A stretch of DNA of 64,000 nt, from the NCBI GenBank assembly GCA_018136815.1, contig CM030933.1, positions 4,442,597 to 4,506,596 on the forward strand, in the 5' to 3' direction. The notes under the pieces are model-generated. The model made no database searches. It worked only from the letters and a program-made list of their open reading frames with translations, and had not been told where the DNA came from. This document shows, in pieces, positions 10,305 to 21,692 of this stretch. Each line of letters starts with the position of its first letter. The first letter of the stretch is position 1. The position numbers were made by a program, and so were the translations under genes. This stretch comes from Isochrysis galbana. Taxonomy: Eukaryota; Haptophyta; Isochrysidales; Isochrysidaceae.

Positions 10305-11107
10305 AAAAAACCTTATAATATTCTAATATTCTTACCGCACTTGTGGCGCGCGGCGCATGGACCCACTACTTAAACGCAGGACACTTTCTACACCCCCACT
10401 CCCCCGGCCCTTCCCCCCCCCCCCCCCGCCGCATCAGGCGACTCCCCCTATACACTACTAGGGGGATAGGGGTAAAGGTAAAGGGCTTAGATATGGTCCG
10501 GCGGCCCGCACCCCCCCGCCCCCCGCCCCGGTGATCTTTCCCCGCCCCTTCCTCCTGTGTCCCGGGTAGGCGGCGGGTCTCTTGTGTCCTGTGGTTCTGT
10601 TGGAGATGTTGCTGCAGCCTGTTGTGATGCGTATCTGTTGTTGTGTGAGGTTTGTGCCCATAAGGGCCACCCGGTCTCGGGCCGCGCCGCCGTGGCGGCG
10701 CGACCGTCACCAGGGTGAGTGAGGCCTCTGCCATGAGGCATGCCCAGTGGGTTGGTCTTGCTTCAGGTCTGGTGTGAGTCTGGTGTGGTCTGAGCCTGCT
10801 GCCCGGGGGGGGGGCAGCATAATCGCTGCTGAGGGTGGTGTGGTCGGGGCCACAGGCCGTGTGGCGCGACGGAGGTCGCGCACACCTGCTCGGCCTCTGA
10901 TGGGGGATGGAGGACGCGGTCGCTTCGCTTGCGACTGCTCCATGGGCACTGTTGGGCGCCCGCGGCGGGGGGCCCGAAGGAGGAAGAGGAGGGGAGCGCC
11001 GGCGCGCTCCATGGTCCATGGCAACTGATTTGAACGTTAGTTGGGGAGGAGGGGAGAGAGGGGGGGGGGCTCGTGCCCCCCCATGGGTGAACCAAGTATA
11101 AACTTAG
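10305..11107 (+). repeat. ~0.75-kb non-autonomous repeat (family A), copy 1
   Basis: Begins with ATATTCTTACCGCACT, passes through CACTACTAGGGGGAT and CTTAGATATGGTCCGG, and ends with a GGGGGGG-CTCGTG-CCCCCCC hairpin followed by CAAGTATAAACTTAGTTG. The same ends and internal landmarks occur at 27430-28185 and 38985-39738. The middle of this copy differs: about 10640-11030 carries, on the minus strand, the MERA-type exon segment also found at 25.6 and 35.0 kb. No transposase is encoded. Confidence 0.75.
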
Positions 11108-11510
11108 TTGTGATAGTACCGAGCGAGTGGCAGTAGTGGTATTAACGCTCAGATGTTTTACTACTAGTTGTAGTATTATTAGACAACACCGGCCACCTAG
11201 CACCTAGCGGCTAGCGGCACACACAGGAGGAGGGAGAGGACCAAACCGCTAGCTAGGGGCTAGAACACCCCGCTCAATCCCGCCATCCCACAACCCGAGC
11301 CCCTAAGTAGCACACGAGGGGAGTCGCCGCAAGGCAGGTTGGGAGGGGAAAGGAAAGAGTAGGGGCGTGGCTGCCAACTAGCAACTAGAGGTCCAAAGCC
11401 AAAGCCGCGCGTGAGGCGAGAAATGTAAAAGGTTGCCATAAATGCCAATGGTAGTCCCACCCTCCTCTCCAACCTCAAAGTGTAGAGCTCCAATATTTCC
11501 GCGAATGTCC
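11108..11510. other. Intergenic, no gene seen
   Basis: Between the repeat and the 3' end of the TMEM185-like gene. Contains short GCTAGC/CTAGCGG repeats near 11190-11260 but no recognised feature. Confidence 0.45.
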
Positions 11511-13513
11511 TTACGATGTCTGATTAACGCCGGTGCATCGACTGGTGCCGCTCTCTCCTCTTCGCATGCCGTGAGAGGAGGCTGGGATCACAAGACAATC
11601 CGAAGAAATGCCATTGCGAGGTAGAGGACGACGGCGTGATGTCGTCGGTGCGCAGACTGCACACGCAGCGCATGCACCCAAACCGAGACACAGGAGCAGC
11701 CCATACGGCAAGTAGGCAATGGTCCACGTGCCCTGCTCCGAATAGCTGAAGCCTGTGCAATGCAAAGGGGTTCGCAGTGCGCTACCTCACTCGATCACAT
11801 CAAGAAGGCGAGCAGCGCATCAGAGCAAATGTGCGCACGCTCTCACTAGCTGCATCGAGAGGTAGGAAGGTTCGCAAACCTCGCGCGTGGGAATGCGGCG
11901 TGACTGGAGCACGGCAAGATTCTGTGCGATAAAGCTTGTAGGGGCGCGTGATCAAACGGCTCGAGGGAAGCACTCACCGTCTGCGCCAGAGCTGTCTAGA
12001 CACCGTGAAAAGGTTGAGAGGATGGAGAGGCCGAAGAGGGCGATGCAGGCTGTAGCTGCGCCGCCTCCTGCCCGTTCCACCTCGCACGACATGACCCAGT
12101 CAGCAGGGTCGTCGACGCCAGGAGGCATTTGAATTGGCTTGCCGAGTGAAGCCACAGAGGCACACCCACGCCAAAGCTCGATGAGACAGGCCCACCTAGA
12201 CAGGCAAGGGCTCAAGTTGAGCAACAGAACGTAAGTTGGCCCTGCATGTCTGACGAGGGCCGTGCGCATACTGAATAGGCAACGGACAGATAACCAATGG
12301 GCAAGGACGGGCTGTGGGAGGGTCCAGGGAGTCTGCCCTTGTGCGTGCCATCAGGAAACGATTTTTTCGGCAACCGTCTTGCGGCGCTGGGGATTCAAAT
12401 TTCTGATGTTGTTTGGCCTTCACTTGGCAGGCACAATGCGAAGGGACAACGTGCAGCGCCACATGCAGTGTCAGTCTACGAGCCCAGCTGGACATGTGGT
12501 TCTATGTGTTGAATATAGCAGGGTGGCCGCTGATCGCATAGCTCCAAGGGCATCATGCCTGCGTACCAAGCAGGTGTTGCAACGACGACCCAACTCCAGT
12601 TGAGCATCTTACCAAGCTTGGCGCAAAGCATTGCTCCTGAGATGGTGTACAACGCCAAGACGGTCAAGCCCACGAGAGCAGGCATCACGTTTCGGCCCCT
12701 TTCGATCCCGAAAGCATGGGCACGAAAGGAAGATGTCCCAGCAGATCTTGAGGTCTCGTACTCTAGGCGGACAGTAGGAGCACTACGAAGGTGCACAATG
12801 TGCGCTGTGCTTCGACATCCGTCTACATCAGGAGGACGACCCACAAGAGAATCCGAAGGCGAAGTGTCACTTGACCCGCAATCCACCCAATTCGAGCTGC
12901 TTCTTGCATCCACGGGGGAGACCGGAATGCTCTCGGAGAACCTCTGCCACCCGCCAACACCAGCATCACGTTTGGATTTGGCTCGCATTGCATCAGCGCG
13001 ACTCAGCCGAGCATGCGTGCGCAGAGCACTGGCGACAAAGAGAGGGCACAGGGCCAGGGCCCATGCCATTGGTGGGATGGGCTGCGGCGGGAAGCCCTCC
13101 CGCTCTGCAGCCGTAAGCTGCTGGCCGAGCATGCTGCCAAAGACGAGCAAAGAGACGCAACTAGCAGCGAGTGCGCCAGTGTGCACGTCGAGTAGTCTAC
13201 GAGTGCGAAATGTTTTGAGGAGGAGAAGCGCGAGCGTAGCAGCTGGAATCGCGAGAAGCGGCGCGAGGACGAGTGGCCATCCAAACATAAGCGCGCGCCC
13301 GTCTGCCTTTGCAGCATGGAGGAGCATGAAGATGAGCAGGGAAATGGCAGCAGCGGTGGTGAGGGCTCCGCTGCGGCGCCACGAGGGCATGGGCGCGTGT
13401 GCGTGGCGCGGCTTGGCAAGAAGCGGACGAGCAAGTAGTTCTGCCTCGATCGCCTCAGGCGAGGCGACGGTCGAGCGGTCGAGCGGGGGCAGGGTGGCGA
13501 GGCCGTCGGGCAT
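11511..13513 (-). CDS. TMEM185/fragile-X-F-associated-like multi-pass membrane protein
   Basis: Proposed exons on the minus strand: 13513-12567, 12195-11978 and 11752-11511. Phases are compatible (TG|G rebuilds Trp; G|GC rebuilds Gly), giving 468 residues. Several hydrophobic segments follow the pattern of the Tmemb_185A family, in which a short charged stretch precedes a Trp/Pro-rich membrane helix: for example PLVLAPLLAIPAATLALLLL, PPMAWALALCPLFVASAL, KMLNWSWVVVATPAW and TWTIAYLPYGLLLCLGL. A polar loop of ~90 residues splits the protein. Usual family length is ~350, so the N-terminus and central loop are extended. Localisation is expected in the endomembrane system; molecular function of the family is unclear. 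Family assignment is by pattern only. Confidence 0.5.
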
Positions 13514-13524
13514 GCGGCGGCCAC

Positions 13525-13725
13525 GCCCCCCCTTGCGCCCCCTCCCCCCCCTCCCCCTCTCCCTATCGCCCTCGCTCTTTCTCTACTTTCTAGAGTAGAG
13601 CATAGTACTCTCTAGAGCTCTACTCCACTCTAGAGGAAAGTAGAAAGTAGAGTAGCTCTAGCTCTAGAGTAGCCCCCTGCTCTTCTCTCCTCTCTTTTCC
13701 TGTGTGCCCCCCCCCCCCCCCCCGG
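13525..13725. repeat. Low-complexity C-rich and CTAGAG-rich tract upstream of the TMEM185-like gene
   Basis: C-runs at 13525-13560 and 13707-13724 flank an imperfect palindrome built from TCTAGAG/CTCTAGA units at 13590-13670. It could be the promoter region of the minus-strand gene that starts at 13513, but no core-promoter element was identified. Confidence 0.5.
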
Positions 13726-13916
13726 TCTCTCTGAGTATGATATCGGCACCCAAGTCGAACGCCCTCGTGGGGTGTATGTGTGTATATATGAGAGGGTATA
13801 AATTCTCCCATATTCGGGTGGTGCACCGGCACCGGGACTTGGACTTGGACTTGGGACTTTTGACTTTTGACTTTTGATTTTGATGGCCCGCGCCTTCGCT
13901 GACGCGCCGCTCCACC

Positions 13917-14102
13917 TCATCCGTCATCCGTCACCATCTTGGTGGTGAACGTCTCCACCGACTCGCCCACCCGTCGGCGGATCTCGGCGACCAGGTGCTC
14001 CTCCGCCTCTTTGCTCACGACCCGCTTACCGCGTATGGTCCGCGTGTCCGCGTCCTCCAGAACTATCGTTATAGTTTGACCTATGGGGCGTGCCGCGACC
14101 AC
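13917..14102 (-). other. Short open frame of unknown status
   Basis: 61 codons with plausible composition (ITIVLEDADTRTIRG and KEAEEHLVAEIRRRVGE look protein-like, the second amphipathic). No family recognised and no exon partner found. It may be a remnant exon. Confidence 0.25.
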
Positions 14103-14540
14103 TAGCTAGCTACCCGCTCCCGGGCCCCAGGCCACCCTCGCCACTGCCACTGCGCCCCACCCGGGACGCCCCACGGCGCCGCCCGAAGCGGCTCGTCAGA
14201 GAGCCCTCTCACATCCCATCATCCAGCCCATCCAAACCACCCCCACGCGAGCCCACGGGGTGGCGAGTGGCGAGCACAGGCACCAAACACCAAACACCGA
14301 ACAGGTTGCCACCATTTCTCTGCGCGCGCCCAGATGACGCCCATATGAGTCCCAGGGGGGGGGAGGGGGGCTTCTAGAATCCAGAATGCTCCAGACATTT
14401 ACATCAATGTGTGTGTGTGAATGCTGATGGGTGTGAATGGCAAGAGGTTTTAATATTAGGGTGTTGAGTGTTGATTGTGAGGTGTGAAGGAGAGCGAGTG
14501 TGAGCTCTCGAGCGGGGGACGGTCTATGGAACGGGACGTC

Positions 14541-14640
14541 CAACTAAGTTTATACTTGGTTCGCCCATGGGGGGGCACGAGCCCCCCCCTCTCTCCACTC
14601 CTCCACGTACTTCTTCTTCTGCGCTGTGTTGGCAGCCCAG
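14541..14640 (+). repeat. Family A terminal arm, solo
   Basis: CAACTAAGTTTATACTTGGT, then TCGCCCATGG, then the hairpin GGGGGGG-CACGA-GCCCCCCC and CTCTCTCCACTCCTCC. This is the reverse complement of the right end of the full repeats. It ends abruptly against the coding-like fragment at 14615-14765. Confidence 0.75.
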
Positions 14641-14765
14641 CTGACTGACCAAAACTCGGCGTTGATGTCGAGGACGACGCCCTTCACATTCTTGTGGCTC
14701 TTGAGGATCGCTTTGATCTCGGAGAAGGTCTTCGAGGCGCAAGGGGTGCATGGGAGTGGTCAGAT
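14615..14765 (-). pseudogene. Coding-like fragment of unknown protein
   Basis: One minus-strand frame reads as a plausible ~50-residue protein segment (FSEIKAILKSHKNVKGVVLD and WSVSWAANTAQKKKYVEE). It begins without a Met and is cut at its C-terminal end by the family A arm. The source protein was not recognised. It may be a captured gene fragment. Confidence 0.3.
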
Positions 14766-14769
14766 TGGT

Positions 14770-15957
14770 CATTCCTGTGCTAGCGCTCGCTCAGCTCAGT
14801 GATTGAGGCCTGGATTCTTCAGGCTCACAGCGCGCGCGCACCTGTGCTGGCATCGTGCGCGTCGGCGTGGATTGGTCTGATGAGGAGGTAGGGGCCATAA
14901 AAGTCAGTAGGTACCACTGGTACAATCCCGTCATGGGCAGGGCAACCAGGGGCACTGCCATTCTGCCATTGCTCCCTCAGACGGACTACGGACTGCCCCG
15001 ACGATCGGATCTCGCCGACGCGCAATGGCGGGCGCCGAGCCTCCCTGACCCTATGAGTTGTGCGCCCTGTTGAGTGGGTTGTCAGGGCAAACCTGGGCAC
15101 CCCAAGCGGGGAGATGACAGGGGAGACCCTCGGGGGGAGGGAGCGAACCTTGGGGAAGATCGGCGAGGCTTCGACCGTTGCTCAGAAGGCGGCAAAGGAG
15201 GCAGACATTTTCCGTTGTCTTCCCCCCCCCCCCCGAAGACAACCCGGTAGTTTTTAAGACTACGGGTTTGCGCAACCGAGTAGTGTCCCGAATCTTCGCA
15301 AGGCGCACCCGCCCCCCCCCCCAGCTCCTAGTAAAAGCGCGTGCAAGCATTGGTGCTGCTAGAGTGTCAGCATCCGCACAAGCACTCCAAACTTCTAGCA
15401 CGTGCGGGCCTGCGCATTTGCACGGGCGGAAGCGCACAAGCAAAAGCAAAATGTGAGCCGCCTGCTGCCTTCCACCCATGTCCCCGCGCCCGCCGAAGCA
15501 ATGGGAGGGTGTCGACCCTCGCCCCTCCCCCCCAAATATATGGGTAGATGCGGGAGTCCAACACCCCCCTCCAATTTCGAGCGGTTCCACATCGCGCGTC
15601 GGATCGGTTCGTTCTTTGAATTTCTCGAACTTTCAACATGTCGCCTTCGCGACCCCAACCACCGCACGCAATCAATTGGCTCGGACGAAGTTTGGCAGGC
15701 CACCCCGTTATTCCCACGGCCCTCTCAGCTGTGCTTCACACCCAAACTTCCGACGAGGCTCATGCGCGATGAGATGCGGCTCGCAAGTGCGCTGCATAAC
15801 CCCGCCCCCACCGTTTCCACGACACTCTTTACTTGACGTGCACGCCACAAATAGTGAGCGTGTTGATCACGCCCTGTCGAAAATATATGCCAATACATCC
15901 ATAAAGGCGTCTTGGCCAATTGCCATGCTGTTGGGTACCACTCGTTGAATTATCACA
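14770..15957. other. Intergenic with hairpins, no gene seen
   Basis: Contains a long hairpin GTTGTCTTC-(C)n-GAAGACAAC at 15209-15242, followed by CCCGGTAGT...ACTACGGG. This is MITE-like. C-runs occur near 15310 and 15525. No convincing reading frame. Confidence 0.5.
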
Positions 15958-17905
15958 TCACAACTTCAACCGATCCGTGGGCGAAGGGGGGCGTGGTTCG
16001 TCGTCCGCCCGCCCGACCAGAAGTTCCGTGATCAGCGACGGGGAGAAATCGCAGTCCAGAGACGCGGCGAGAGGTGTGTAGACTTCTGACTTCGTGCGTG
16101 GGTCCTCATCTCGCCGGTACAACACGTAAAGTGGATCCGTCGTATGGGCTACTTCGCCTGGCTCAGATTGGCCGTTTGTTGTACCTACTTCTGAGGCAAT
16201 GGCTTGTGCCGTACCACCTTCACGTTGACTAGCCTCCGACGCCGTCGGTGGATCAACCTTGTCGGCAGCGCGGGACATGCGCACAGCACCTCTGATGGGG
16301 TACATGAAAGTGGTGCCCGAATATAACAGACGGAAATGGTAGATCTCAGAGAAGGAGGCTGCGAAGTCGACACGGGCTTGCCTACCACGTACGCCCATGA
16401 GACCGCCTGGATTGGACGCGGGACATGTGCCATCGGATCGAAGTGCCGATACGACAGAGCCAGGGGCATACGAAAACGCACGGCCAAGGGAACCAAAGAT
16501 CGGTGAAGGGCGTACGCACTTACCCGAAGAGGGCCGATCATCCAAATCTGGATTGAGTAAGATGAGCGCGGCGCCTGCTTGCTCACATGCATCTGCCATC
16601 TCGGCGAGTGGCCCGAAAATCGACGCGCCGACCATATTTTGAGGCAGCAGCACGAAGAGGAGGTCGTCGTCGGCCTTCACCTCGGAGGCCCCAACCGCCC
16701 CAAATCGAATTGAACCCTCTTGCACTTCCCTTGGCTTTTCGTCCCCCCGGCGCAAAGGGTCCACGGGCTCCTTGGGGTAGACAATCGCTCCCTCGTTCTC
16801 CTCTCCAGGCATCGCCTGTAAAAAAAGATAGGCGCGCTCAATAGCCACGCCGTCACTAGATGCTTGGGGTGGTCGGGTGCCCTTCAACACCAGCCACAGC
16901 TCTTGCACACGAGCGTGCTGGCCAGCAGCAGGATATCCCTAGATAATTGGACATTGATCCCTCGCCACGGGATGGTGGTCATGACCTGCCAGTCCATCAT
17001 CAAGAGCAGTTTGTTGACGCCTGAGAGCACGCGCGGTGTGCCCGTGAAGGCGCCCTCCCCCATGGATGCCTGCACACAAATGCGGATCTTTAGGCCTTGG
17101 CGGTGACAGCCGAGCCCAACACTTCGGACTAGCTCGAGGAGAGTGCCAACACGGTATGTATCCATTTGTGTGTTGAGCTCAGGAGGGGAGCAAACCACCT
17201 GCGCCGAGTGAGGGGTGTAACAAACAGACTCGTCAAGTTCAGGTGGAGTGGAAATGTGTAGTTGAGGAGTGGATCAATGACTCGAGCTGCGCATGTAGAA
17301 TTGCTGCACACCTTCATCCGGCGAGGAACGCGCTTATCCAAGACGGATTTGACCACAGCTGCAGTGACATCCTCGTAAAACATGCGGCGAACTCCGCGAG
17401 CGAGCGGCGTGGTGTTGAGCCACAAGTCGCACGGCAGAGAGTAACGATCAGAGGCACCGGGGAGGCTGAGCAAGGTCCCGCTGGTACGCAGGGCGTCGAC
17501 CAGGTTAGCGTCCCCAGCCAAGCTGGAGGCATCGCCTGCACCGCCGTCCAAATTGATGTGGAGCAGCTCGGCGCGCAGCTGATCGGCCGTCTCGCAGTTC
17601 CGTGCAAAGGGCAGCCGGGTATGCAGCTGGAGCGGCTCCTTCCTCCCTCTCTCGACGACAGTGACCTCGAGCGAGAGACCCTCTGCGTCGACAGTATTCA
17701 CTCTCGCCTCCTCTACCCTCCAGAGCCCTCGCGACCAGAAGTTCTTCGCCTTCACCTTTGCTCCCACATCAGACGAGGCGAGTACCCACCGGCGCCGCTC
17801 GGCCGGTGCAAGGCCATCGTTGAGGAAGTGTGCGGCTGCGGCTGCGAGGCGCGGGTCGAGTGTCGGCGTAAGCGCCGCGATCGACGCCACGCACCACATT
17901 GCCAT
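15958..17905 (-). CDS. DUF1995-family plastid protein (LPA3-like)
   Basis: Proposed minus-strand exons: 17905-17312, 17198-16986 and 16938-15958, all phase 0, giving 595 residues. Introns are 113 and 47 bases. Family landmarks: PPELNTQMDTYRVGTLLELVR, CVQASMGEG, LSGVNKLLLMMDW, LLFVLLPQNMVGASIFGPL, ALILLNPDLDDRPSS, FRLLYSGTTFMYPIRGAV and YVLYRRDEDP. Plant members act in chloroplasts, and LPA3 is linked to photosystem II assembly. The first ~190 residues are lineage-specific; the Ala/Leu-rich beginning (MAMWCVASIAALTP) could be part of a signal/transit leader. An in-frame Met at 18070 would add a Lys/Arg/Glu-rich tract encoded by CT-repeat DNA; I prefer 17905. The exon 2 donor (CAG|GTCATG) is weak but is required for phase. 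Confidence 0.8.
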
Positions 17906-17939
17906 TCCAGCCTTCTGGCGCCGCTTTGCAAAAAGTGTG

Positions 17940-18060
17940 TTCCGCACTCTCCCCCTTCGCTTACGTCCCGCGAGCGCTCTCTTGCTCTCTGGCTCTCCCT
18001 CCCTCCTTCCCTCCCTCGCTCGCTCCCTCCCTCGCTCTCCCTCCCTCGCGTTCCATCGAA
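17940..18060. repeat. CT-rich (antisense GA) tract 5' of the DUF1995 gene
   Basis: Repeated CTCCCT/CGCTCGCTC units just upstream of the proposed start. Probably a 5' UTR or promoter microsatellite. At 18049-18070 it meets the sequence GTTCCATCGAAAGAGGACCAT, which is also found (inverted) at 28661-28682. Confidence 0.5.
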
Positions 18061-18424
18061 AGAGGACCATGTAATTTTTCTTTTATGAATTCAACGAAGG
18101 TTAGTTATCAACTTCAAATACTAGTTGTTTTATTATTGAAATATTTTAACCCTAGTAGGTGCCTATAAACCGGAATTTAGGTGCCTACATTCGGGTGATG
18201 TAGGGGGCAGAGCAGTCATATTTTTGGCTGGGTTGCCTGCATATAGGTAGGATAGAACCCCCTAAGCAGCATGACTTGAGTACCGAAGGTTACAATTGTA
18301 AGTTACAATGCATTACATATGCATTTTCAGAGCGGCGAAAAGGCGAAAACGGCGAAAATGTAAAAACATCCAAAAACACCATACACTAACAGAAACACTA
18401 AATGGGTAAAATATCCGCATTACC

Positions 18425-19490
18425 CCCTGAACAACGCACAGAGCGCGTCGAGCACGATGGGAACCGGCCTCCTCCACTGGACAGCACACGTTAAAGCTCT
18501 ACAAGCGAAATGGATACTAAATTACCTTAACGCGAGAAAAGCGATATGGAAACACGCGCTAGACGCGTGGTTCTGCCGGACCGGGCTCGGCCGCGGGGCC
18601 GTCCTCTCCACGGTACCCCTAAAAACGCTCACCCATAGCATAAGAGGGAACCCGGCATTGCCGGCTGCCGGCGTTCTGGAAGCTGGGAGGATGCCCTAGC
18701 AACTAGCAAACTTTAGATCCCTGGAAATCCGCCGCTCACGCCTCACGAGAGCAGGAGCACTATCACAACCGCTTTGGCACAACCCACACGAACCACCACC
18801 GCTCCAACGCACAGCGTGGATTAGCCTGTGGGAATCCCTACAAACGCAGCATGTCGCCCACAACGTCTTCAAAGACGACACATTCACGACGCCGTACACG
18901 CGCGAAGAGTGTGCACAATACCTGGACCACCTCCGTGAAATCTTCGTACACGAAGGGAAAAAAATAAACAAGTCGGAATTCCTGGATTCGTGGGAGCGCG
19001 TAGTGCAACAAGCCTCGCGCCTTCTCAACGAAGCGAGAGATACCCCGCCCGACCCGGCCCCCTCCGCGGCACGGCCGGAGGCGCCGGGCGACGCATCCTC
19101 GACGGAGGAAACCACTAGAGAAATCAGTGTTTCAGAGAGTGATACCTACATAACTAGAATGAACAATATATGGATATACACAAACACCAATTACCTAGGC
19201 GAGATTACAGACACCACCATGGTAGCAAAGCCGGGCGAAGAAAAGCAACACCACATCCCCGCCGAATGGGAAGGCGGGCTGAAAGGCCCGAACGAAGCAC
19301 CTAGAATACCCCCTAGCGGACGAATACACACTTGACGGGAAAACACATCTAGACCAAGTCACCGTGTCGGACATAACGCGGGAGCTCATAAAGAACGGCC
19401 CCTGCGCCAAGCCTCAACCGGCACGAGAATCGTGGGCACTAAAGCTAGGAATAACGCACGACGAGTGGAAACGTAGTAGTAGTAGGTAGT
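18425..19490 (+). mobile_element. LINE fragment: downstream RT/C-terminal region, frame-broken
   Basis: Coding remnants in order: LQAKWILNYLNARKAIWKHA (the region after the RT thumb), a stop/frameshift near 18700, then YTREECAQYLDHLREIFVHE and KSEFLDSWERVVQQASR, then DEYTLDGKTHLDQVTVSDI in another frame. The same blocks occur at 38.3 and 40.3 kb. This is a dead copy truncated at both ends; the C-terminal zinc-knuckle part is missing. Confidence 0.75.
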
Positions 19491-19523
19491 AGGTGTTCGC
19501 CCAGAATCTTCAGTTTTTTAGAC

Positions 19524-19576
19524 AAGGCGGGGGGGGGGGGGGGGGGGAAGGGGGGCGGCGGCGGCGGCGGCGGGTC
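19524..19576. repeat. Poly-G run followed by GGC repeats
   Basis: About 24 consecutive G bases, then GGC trinucleotides. Low-complexity sequence right after the LINE fragment. It could form a G-quadruplex; no gene content. Confidence 0.8.
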
Positions 19577-20099
19577 TGTTGTCGCCGTGATTAGTTCACT
19601 ACTGTTTATGATTCATGATCATGATCGCATGATCGATGATCGCACGAACAACTGAACGTATCTTACTTACGTTGGTTTACATTTTACATATTTCTTACCA
19701 TATTCATTCATGATTTTTTCTCGTGTACGCGGTCATGAACCGGATCGCTCGCTCGCGAAATATCGGATGAAATCTCGGAAGCTTCTTCGAAAACTCGAGA
19801 GAATGGCCTATCGACGATCGATTTCGTCAAGCTGGCTTCGGTTCCTTTCGGACCTCTTGTTGATGAGGAGATGATCGGTCCGTGATTGACCTCCATCTCG
19901 GTGGCGCGGAAACGTCCTGAGTTCCTCCTCAGATGTGCCAGCAGGAGTTCGAGCGGGATGTCATCAAGAGCTCGCACGCGATCTGACGACACACCCCGCA
20001 GGCGTGAGTGCCCCTCGATGTATCTGCGTTTCGGCCTCGGCACGGCGTGCTCATCCCCCTTCCACTCTCTTCTCATCACCTCGCCCTCACCTCCCGCCC

Positions 20100-20178
20100 T
20101 CTTCTCTCTCTCTCTCTCTCTCCCTCTCTCTCCCTCTCTCTCCCTCCCTCTCTCTCTCTCTCCTCTCTCCCCCCCCCC

Positions 20179-20209
<31 letters not shown>

Positions 20210-20595
20210 CCTCCCTCTCTCTCTCTCTCTCTCTTCCTCTCCCCCCCCCCCTCTCTCCCCCACTCTCTCTCTCCCCCCCCCCCCCCCCGCCCCTCTCTCG
20301 CTCCTCGATTTCCAATAGCGGGGTCGAGGGAAAGGACCGTCCTCTCGCCCGAGAACAAACACGTAAAATCAGGAGAAGAAAAACCTCCGCAGAGAGGAGG
20401 AGAGGGGAGATTGAGGTGAGGAGAACACTCTTCGTTCGTAGAGAGGACGCGAGAGAGAGAGTCGAGAGACCGAGAGAGGAAGAAGAGAACCAGAAGAGAG
20501 TATTCGAAGAGGGCAAGAAGCGGTAGAGGAGAGCGAGAGAGAGCGCGAGAGCGAGCGAGAGAGCGAGAGCGAGAGCCGCCTCCCCCCCCCGCGAC
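20100..20595. repeat. CT/C microsatellite and GA-rich 5' region of the tandem-domain gene
   Basis: Plus-strand (CT)n and (C)n blocks at 20100-20290 are followed by GA/GC-rich sequence at 20415-20590, ending just before the ATG at 20601. Long Ser/Leu or Arg/Glu frames across it are artefacts of the repeat. The polarity switch from pyrimidine to purine immediately upstream of a gene is also seen at 33.1-33.5 kb and 58.4-58.8 kb. Confidence 0.7.
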
Positions 20596-20600
20596 TTCCA

Positions 20601-21692
20601 ATGGGCGTCCCCCCCTCCCCATCCTCCGAGGACGCGCTCTCGTCCACGATGCACGAGCACGCGGCCAAATGGCGGACGCTCGAGCAGCTCGTCCAGCAGC
20701 CCGGAGAGACCCTGGTCGAGTTCTCCGCTGCTGGCTTCTCCGCCGATTCCAGAGCAGAGGCCGCTGCGAAGCTCATCTCCAACCACATTGCTCTCCTCAA
20801 GGACATCACGAACCCAAGCCCGACTTCGCAGCTCGAGCTGGTGCGGCTGCCGCGTTCACAGGCCAAATACGTCGATATGTTCCTCCTCGAAGCTGCCCGA
20901 CGCCTCGTTGGACGCCGCCTCAACACGCTTGAGGCCTCGATGCTCGACCGCTTCCTCGCACTCGACATCGAGCAGGCGCACAACGAGCAGATGGGCGAGG
21001 TGTGGGCACTCGCCGCAAACTACTTGGGCGGTAGATTACAGGATGATACAGAACAGTTTAAAGGCCGTCAGCCCGATATGAGCAAGGAGGCGGGCCGCGC
21101 CTTCCTCGCCGTCTGCAACGAACTGGGCGAGCCCAACCCCAAGTGGCGTGCCCTGAGGGGGCTCATCGACTCGACCAGCGGGCAGCATCTGACGCAGACG
21201 AAGGGGATCGCCGCGCAGCATCCGGACGAGGCGCGTGAAGAGGCCGCGAGGAAGCTCATCCTTAATCATCGCCGCGTGCTGCAAGACATCACAAACCCCA
21301 AGCCTGAGACACAGACCAACCTGCAACGGCTCCCTGTCACCCAGCGGCCACTTGTCGACCGCTTCCTGATCGAAATGAGCCGCCGGTTGCTGGGGTACCG
21401 CGAAGACGTGGAGGCTGAAGCGCTGCATTACATTCTCGAAGAGAAGCTTGCGCGCGACGACAAAGAGGGCCGTGAGGTTTGGGGCGCTGCGGCCACTTAC
21501 CTTTTGGGACGCATCCAATCGGTTCCCGACCAAGAGCCCGGACGCAAGCCCGACATGAGCCTCGCTGCCGCCATCGCCTTCGTGCAGGAGGCAGAGGAGG
21601 TAGCATTTGGCGAGGCCAAATTCCTCCCCGTTCTTGATGGGGTGCCGGGGCCTGCGCCAGTCGCACCCAGCTCGCCGACGCACTCGGACTAG
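20601..21692 (+). CDS. Unrecognised protein built from two copies of a ~150-residue unit
   Basis: Single exon, 363 residues, mostly helical and charged, with no signal peptide or membrane segment. Residues ~23-172 and ~181-330 align: KWRTLEQLV with KWRALRGLI, EAAAKLISNH with EAARKLILNH, LLKDITNPSP with VLQDITNPKP, LVRLPRSQ with LQRLPVTQ, EVWALAANYLGGRLQ with EVWGAAATYLLGRIQ, and RQPDMSKEAG with RKPDMSLAAA. The repeat points to an internal duplication. No known family was recognised and no function can be given. The short N- and C-terminal tails are Ser/Pro-rich. Continuity over 363 codons and protein-level conservation between the halves argue that this is a genuine gene. Confidence 0.75.
   Translation: MGVPPSPSSEDALSSTMHEHAAKWRTLEQLVQQPGETLVEFSAAGFSADSRAEAAAKLISNHIALLKDITNPSPTSQLELVRLPRSQAKYVDMFLLEAARRLVGRRLNTLEASMLDRFLALDIEQAHNEQMGEVWALAANYLGGRLQDDTEQFKGRQPDMSKEAGRAFLAVCNELGEPNPKWRALRGLIDSTSGQHLTQTKGIAAQHPDEAREEAARKLILNHRRVLQDITNPKPETQTNLQRLPVTQRPLVDRFLIEMSRRLLGYREDVEAEALHYILEEKLARDDKEGREVWGAAATYLLGRIQSVPDQEPGRKPDMSLAAAIAFVQEAEEVAFGEAKFLPVLDGVPGPAPVAPSSPTHSD

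Noticed and set aside
10305-11107. Family A repeats as Helitrons
   Set aside because: A 3' hairpin is present, but the end is CTTAGTTG without the CTRR terminus, and no Rep/helicase was found; class left open.
12555-13598. A 347-codon plus-strand frame
   Set aside because: Antisense to the TMEM185-like exon 1, which has hydrophobic segments and splice-compatible partners; the plus frame has neither.
17243-18088. A 281-codon plus-strand frame opposite the DUF1995 exon 1
   Set aside because: No family features; the minus strand continues by splicing into clear DUF1995 motifs.
19708-20780. Long Ser/Leu, Arg/Glu or Gly/Arg frames on both strands
   Set aside because: They translate CT/GA and C/G microsatellites; the same happens at 33.1-33.6 kb and 58.4-59 kb.
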